Origin: Microcoleus sp. FACHB-831 | Lineage (GTDB): Bacteria > Cyanobacteriota > Cyanobacteriia > Cyanobacteriales > FACHB-T130 | NCBI RefSeq assembly: GCF_014695585.1 | Contig: NZ_JACJON010000028.1 | Location: forward strand, 62,001 to 126,000 | DNA length: 64,000 nucleotides | Direction of reading: 5' to 3' | In this document: positions 63,116 through 64,000 of the stretch, one piece after another | How positions within the stretch are numbered: position 1 is the first letter of the stretch | Layout: every line of letters starts with the position of its first letter | Position numbers and translations under genes: made by a program | The notes under the pieces: model-generated | Told to the model about the DNA's origin: nothing | The model's database searches: none | The model's input: the letters and a program-made list of their open reading frames with translations, nothing else

Positions 63116-63682
63116 ATGCGTGGCTCAACCATATTCGCAGCGACCCTAGCAGTAACCGCAGGTCTTTGGGGGGTATCTACCCCACCAACAAGGGCAATTC
63201 AGCTCGCAGATGGAACAGTCCACTTTGAGAAGGCTCCTGAATTAGTTGCAGCCACAACCACGTTTAACAGCGTTGATGTGTGGGGTGCGACGTACTTTTT
63301 TACCATCGCTGTGCCTTTCAATGCAGGCGAACCGTTGCAACGAGTGACAATCGCGCAAATCGAAGGATTAGATAATATCCGATATAACCTGAAAGACAGC
63401 TACGCCTTTGAGGGGAAGCGATCGCGTGAAGGGAAGAAAGTAAAACTAGGAGAAGTAAGCATAGATCGCGACAAGCGCACGGTTTCGGTCAACTTTGACC
63501 CGCCAGTGCCACCAGGTAAAACCGTTACGATCGCGCTTCGTCCCGTCCGCAACCCGTTTTCCAGTGGCGTGTATCTTTTTGGCGTCACGGCTTTTCCGGC
63601 TGGTGAGAAAGCCTACGGTTTATATTTGGGTGTCGGACGCATGCACTTCTACCGACGAGGGGGCTTTTTTGGTTTTTATTAA
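63116..63682 (+). CDS. DUF2808 exported protein
   Basis: A 188-residue secreted protein of a family widespread in cyanobacteria, often found next to surface or envelope genes. The signal peptide (MRGSTIFAATLAVTAGLWGV, cleavage near TRA/IQ) leads to a beta-rich domain with YFFTIAVPFNAGEPLQRVTI, then VSVNFDPPVPPGKTVTIALR and the typical C-terminal YLFGVTAFPAGEKAYGLYLG, where the family's GxxRFHF-like end reads GVGRMHFY. I use the ATG at 63116; a TTG at 63104 is less likely. Function is not known. Confidence 0.9.
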   Translation: MRGSTIFAATLAVTAGLWGVSTPPTRAIQLADGTVHFEKAPELVAATTTFNSVDVWGATYFFTIAVPFNAGEPLQRVTIAQIEGLDNIRYNLKDSYAFEGKRSREGKKVKLGEVSIDRDKRTVSVNFDPPVPPGKTVTIALRPVRNPFSSGVYLFGVTAFPAGEKAYGLYLGVGRMHFYRRGGFFGFY

Positions 63683-63692
63683 GTATGTAAAT

Positions 63693-63724
63693 AAAAAGCG
63701 CTCTCCAAGAAGGGGGCGCTTTTT
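63693..63724 (+). terminator. Intrinsic terminator of the DUF2808 gene
   Basis: Stem AAAAAGCGC (63693-63701) / GCGCTTTTT (63716-63724), extended inward by further GC pairs, 10 bases after the DUF2808 stop. The T-run is the right arm. Confidence 0.87.
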
Positions 63725-63744
63725 GCTTTGGGTTATATATTTGC

Positions 63745-63972
63745 ATGGCTAGGAAAGTACCGAAGAAATACGGAAAGGTTTTTAAGGAACAATTTGGTAA
63801 AAGTATTCATAATGATAGATATTTTAAAAATATAAATGTAATATGTCCAGATTGTTCGATGCTCCATCGCCAACCCAGGTATGTATGCTTCAAACTGAGC
63901 CATGGATCGGTAGGATTTTTAACGAAATACAACAAGTGGTGCGATCGCTGGACGCTACTAGCTATGAATTAA
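63745..63972 (+). CDS. Small basic protein with CxxC (75 residues)
   Basis: A basic protein (MARKVPKKYGKVFKEQFGKS) with a CPDC pair followed by two more Cys (RYVCFKL and KWCDRW), which could form a four-Cys metal site. Start ATG 20 bases after the terminator of DUF2808. There is no strong ribosome-binding site, and the composition is more A/T-rich than its neighbours. I do not recognise a family. It may be a real small zinc-ribbon-like protein or a decayed gene. It ends 28 bases before the window edge. Confidence 0.5.
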   Translation: MARKVPKKYGKVFKEQFGKSIHNDRYFKNINVICPDCSMLHRQPRYVCFKLSHGSVGFLTKYNKWCDRWTLLAMN

Positions 63973-64000
63973 TTTACGTTAATTCAGCAGTCGAGAAGAT

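Overview
The window is chromosomal DNA of a cyanobacterium. The evidence is the very frequent octamer GCGATCGC (HIP1), a complete kaiABC circadian clock cluster, petB-petD of the cytochrome b6f complex, a D1-processing-type carboxyl-terminal protease, a CRR7 homologue, Ycf20, a plant-type glycerate kinase and several cyanobacterial protein families of unknown function (DUF3110, DUF2854, DUF1350, DUF2808). The genus cannot be fixed from this window. The many long signalling proteins and dispersed palindromic repeats suggest a large-genome species of the Oscillatoriales/Nostocales kind. No insertion sequence, transposase, prophage, rRNA or cas gene is visible.

Layout. 1-4.4 kb: an edge-truncated sugar ABC permease, divergent from a PAS/GAF/GGDEF/EAL protein. 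4.4-10.0 kb: an NAD-synthesis block on the minus strand (pncB, nadD, an NrtR-like degenerate Nudix regulator, an unknown membrane protein, nadE), with a candidate operator palindrome just upstream of pncB. 10.4-11.7 kb: a 50-residue orphan gene, a polyprenol/phytol kinase family protein and yidD. 11.7-12.9 kb: a CRISPR array of 15 repeats, apparently read on the minus strand. Its old end is interrupted by copies of a short hairpin element that also occurs elsewhere in the window. 13.4-24.6 kb: a multidomain kinase-cyclase, a D-Ala-D-Ala dipeptidase, murQ, a WG-repeat lipoprotein, a site-2 protease, a PIN-domain protein and small conserved genes. 24.9-30.4 kb: selO and three tandem DUF4388 paralogues. 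30.8-36.8 kb: a Ser/Thr kinase with TPRs, glycerate kinase with ycf20, and a GT39 glycosyltransferase. 36.9-50.1 kb: kaiABC and tRNA-Arg(CCG), bracketed by two very large histidine kinases, together with a degenerate site-2 protease and a degenerate metallo-beta-lactamase-fold protein. 50.6-53.5 kb: ctp divergent from petBD. 53.7-64 kb: an anti-sigma-factor-type kinase, a GT4 glycosyltransferase, trpD, a retropepsin-like lipoprotein, DUF1350, a Cys-cluster protein, two half-size GDT1 (Mn exporter family) genes, DUF4149, DUF2808 and a small Cys protein.

How they fit together. Pyridine nucleotide synthesis, photosynthetic electron transport, photorespiration and the clock are housekeeping. Around them sits an unusually dense signalling layer: c-di-GMP turnover, a nucleotidyl cyclase, three hybrid or multidomain histidine kinases, a Ser/Thr kinase and three DUF4388 proteins. 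The points most worth a second look are the hairpin element interrupting a CRISPR repeat, the NrtR-type NAD regulon with its candidate operator, the clock locus bracketed by giant kinases, the site-2 protease paralogue whose zinc motif reads HEFAR, and the DUF4388 triplication.
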